Below, piece after piece: positions 63,535 to 64,000 of a DNA stretch of 64,000 nt. Below the pieces are notes generated by a model that was not told the DNA's origin, ran no database searches, and saw only the letters and a program-made list of their open reading frames with translations. Within the stretch, counting starts at the first letter, position 1. Every line of letters begins with the position of its first letter. The translations under genes and the position numbers were made by a program. The stretch covers positions 62,001 to 126,000 of the forward strand of contig JADCRD010000001.1 in the NCBI GenBank assembly GCA_014946745.1, given 5' to 3'. Source of the stretch: Lysobacterales bacterium. GTDB lineage: Bacteria > Pseudomonadota > Gammaproteobacteria > Xanthomonadales > Xanthomonadaceae.

Positions 63535-64000
63535 GGGCTTGGGTGTGTGTGCGAGGAGGGAGGGGAGAAGAGTGAGGAGTGAGACTGGAACTGCAAGCGC
63601 CGAAGGGCCGGTGCAAGGCGGGCATGGGCCTGACGCGTCTTGCTACTCTCTCACTTCTCACTCCTGTCTCTCACTTCTCGCCCTTCTTTGCTCGACGTGA
63701 CACGCCAGCGCCTCATGGGTTTGGGTGTGCGCGCGGGTAGGGAGTGGAGAAGAGTGAGTAGTGAGACTGGAACTGCAAGCGCCGAGGGGGGCGTTGCAAG
63801 GCGGGCATGGGCCTGGCGCGTCTCGCTACTCTCTCACTTCTCACTCCTGTCTCTCACTTCTCGCCCTTCTTCGCTCGACGTGACACGCCAGCGCCCCATG
63901 GGTTTGGGTGTCTGCGCGAGTAGGGAGTGGAGAAGAGTGAGGGGTGAGATTGGAACTGCATGCGCCGAAGGGGCGGTGCAAGGCGGGCATGGGCCTGACG
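63535..64000. repeat. Tandem repeat of 182-183 bp running off the window end
   Basis: Copy 1 spans 63535-63716, copy 2 63717-63899, and copy 3 begins at 63900 and is cut by the window end. Copies are about 90% alike by eye. Each contains GAAGAGTGAG-type purine runs on one side and CTCTCACTTCTCACTCCTG-type pyrimidine runs on the other, which could pair. No coding sequence is supported. Confidence 0.9.

Overview
The window is GC-rich (about two thirds G+C by eye) chromosomal DNA from a gammaproteobacterium. A Clp-type Crp regulator diverging from speD, coq7 close to rplM-rpsI, an HU gene, SufT, a LemA/M48 pair and etfBA all point to the Xanthomonadales (Lysobacterales), perhaps a Rhodanobacteraceae- or Lysobacter-like genus. 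No phage, plasmid, CRISPR, rRNA or transposase gene is visible. Most of the window is ordinary housekeeping DNA laid out in short operons. Its convergent gene ends are unusually rich in short repeats.

Layout. 1-5.6 kb: end of a small secreted protein, a TPR/PAS membrane protein, a PilZ protein, clp and speD. 5.7-12.8 kb: a large DUF2339 membrane protein, coq7 coupled to a GlcF-like Fe-S protein, rplM-rpsI, two tRNAs (Gln-CTG and a CAT tRNA, probably Ile2) and a TRIC-type channel. 13-16.9 kb: HU, a degenerate histidine kinase, L-serine dehydratase, a glutaredoxin-like protein, a small membrane protein and SufT. 17-31.6 kb: a serine hydrolase, LemA plus M48 protease, a GMC oxidoreductase, an NTP/NDP-exchange-like transporter, an S46 dipeptidyl-peptidase, a FolM-like pteridine reductase, a MidA-like methyltransferase, VanZ and an HD-GYP protein. 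31.8-33.1 kb: cca.

33.2-49.6 kb is the most distinctive region: an eight-gene same-strand cluster that looks like a complete electron-transfer route from cytoplasm to outer membrane. It encodes a cytoplasmic FAD/NAD(P) oxidoreductase fused to two cyclic-nucleotide-binding domains and four [4Fe-4S] sites; a membrane protein with two pairs of histidines spaced like a di-haem cytochrome b; a protein joining an FHA-like domain, one membrane span and ten CxxCH haem sites; a GlcG/HbpS-like haem-binding protein; an outer-membrane beta-barrel; a decahaem cytochrome with a LVIVD-repeat C-terminus; a c554-like pentahaem cytochrome; and a double-FHA protein. Two genes of this cluster carry arrays of a 20-bp palindromic repeat at their 5' ends, and every copy is read in the same codon phase.

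49.9-64 kb: an aspartate/aromatic aminotransferase, an NDUFA9-like protein, a flavodoxin-fold oxidoreductase, a GNAT acetyltransferase, a second TPR/PAS protein facing a second acidic secreted protein, alkaline phosphatase, a protein with two TonB-C-like domains, etfBA, an ATP-grasp protein and a 183-bp tandem repeat running off the end. The TPR/PAS plus small secreted protein pair at 54-57 kb is a diverged copy of the pair at 1-2.6 kb, in the same convergent arrangement. I think this is an uncharacterised two-gene module.
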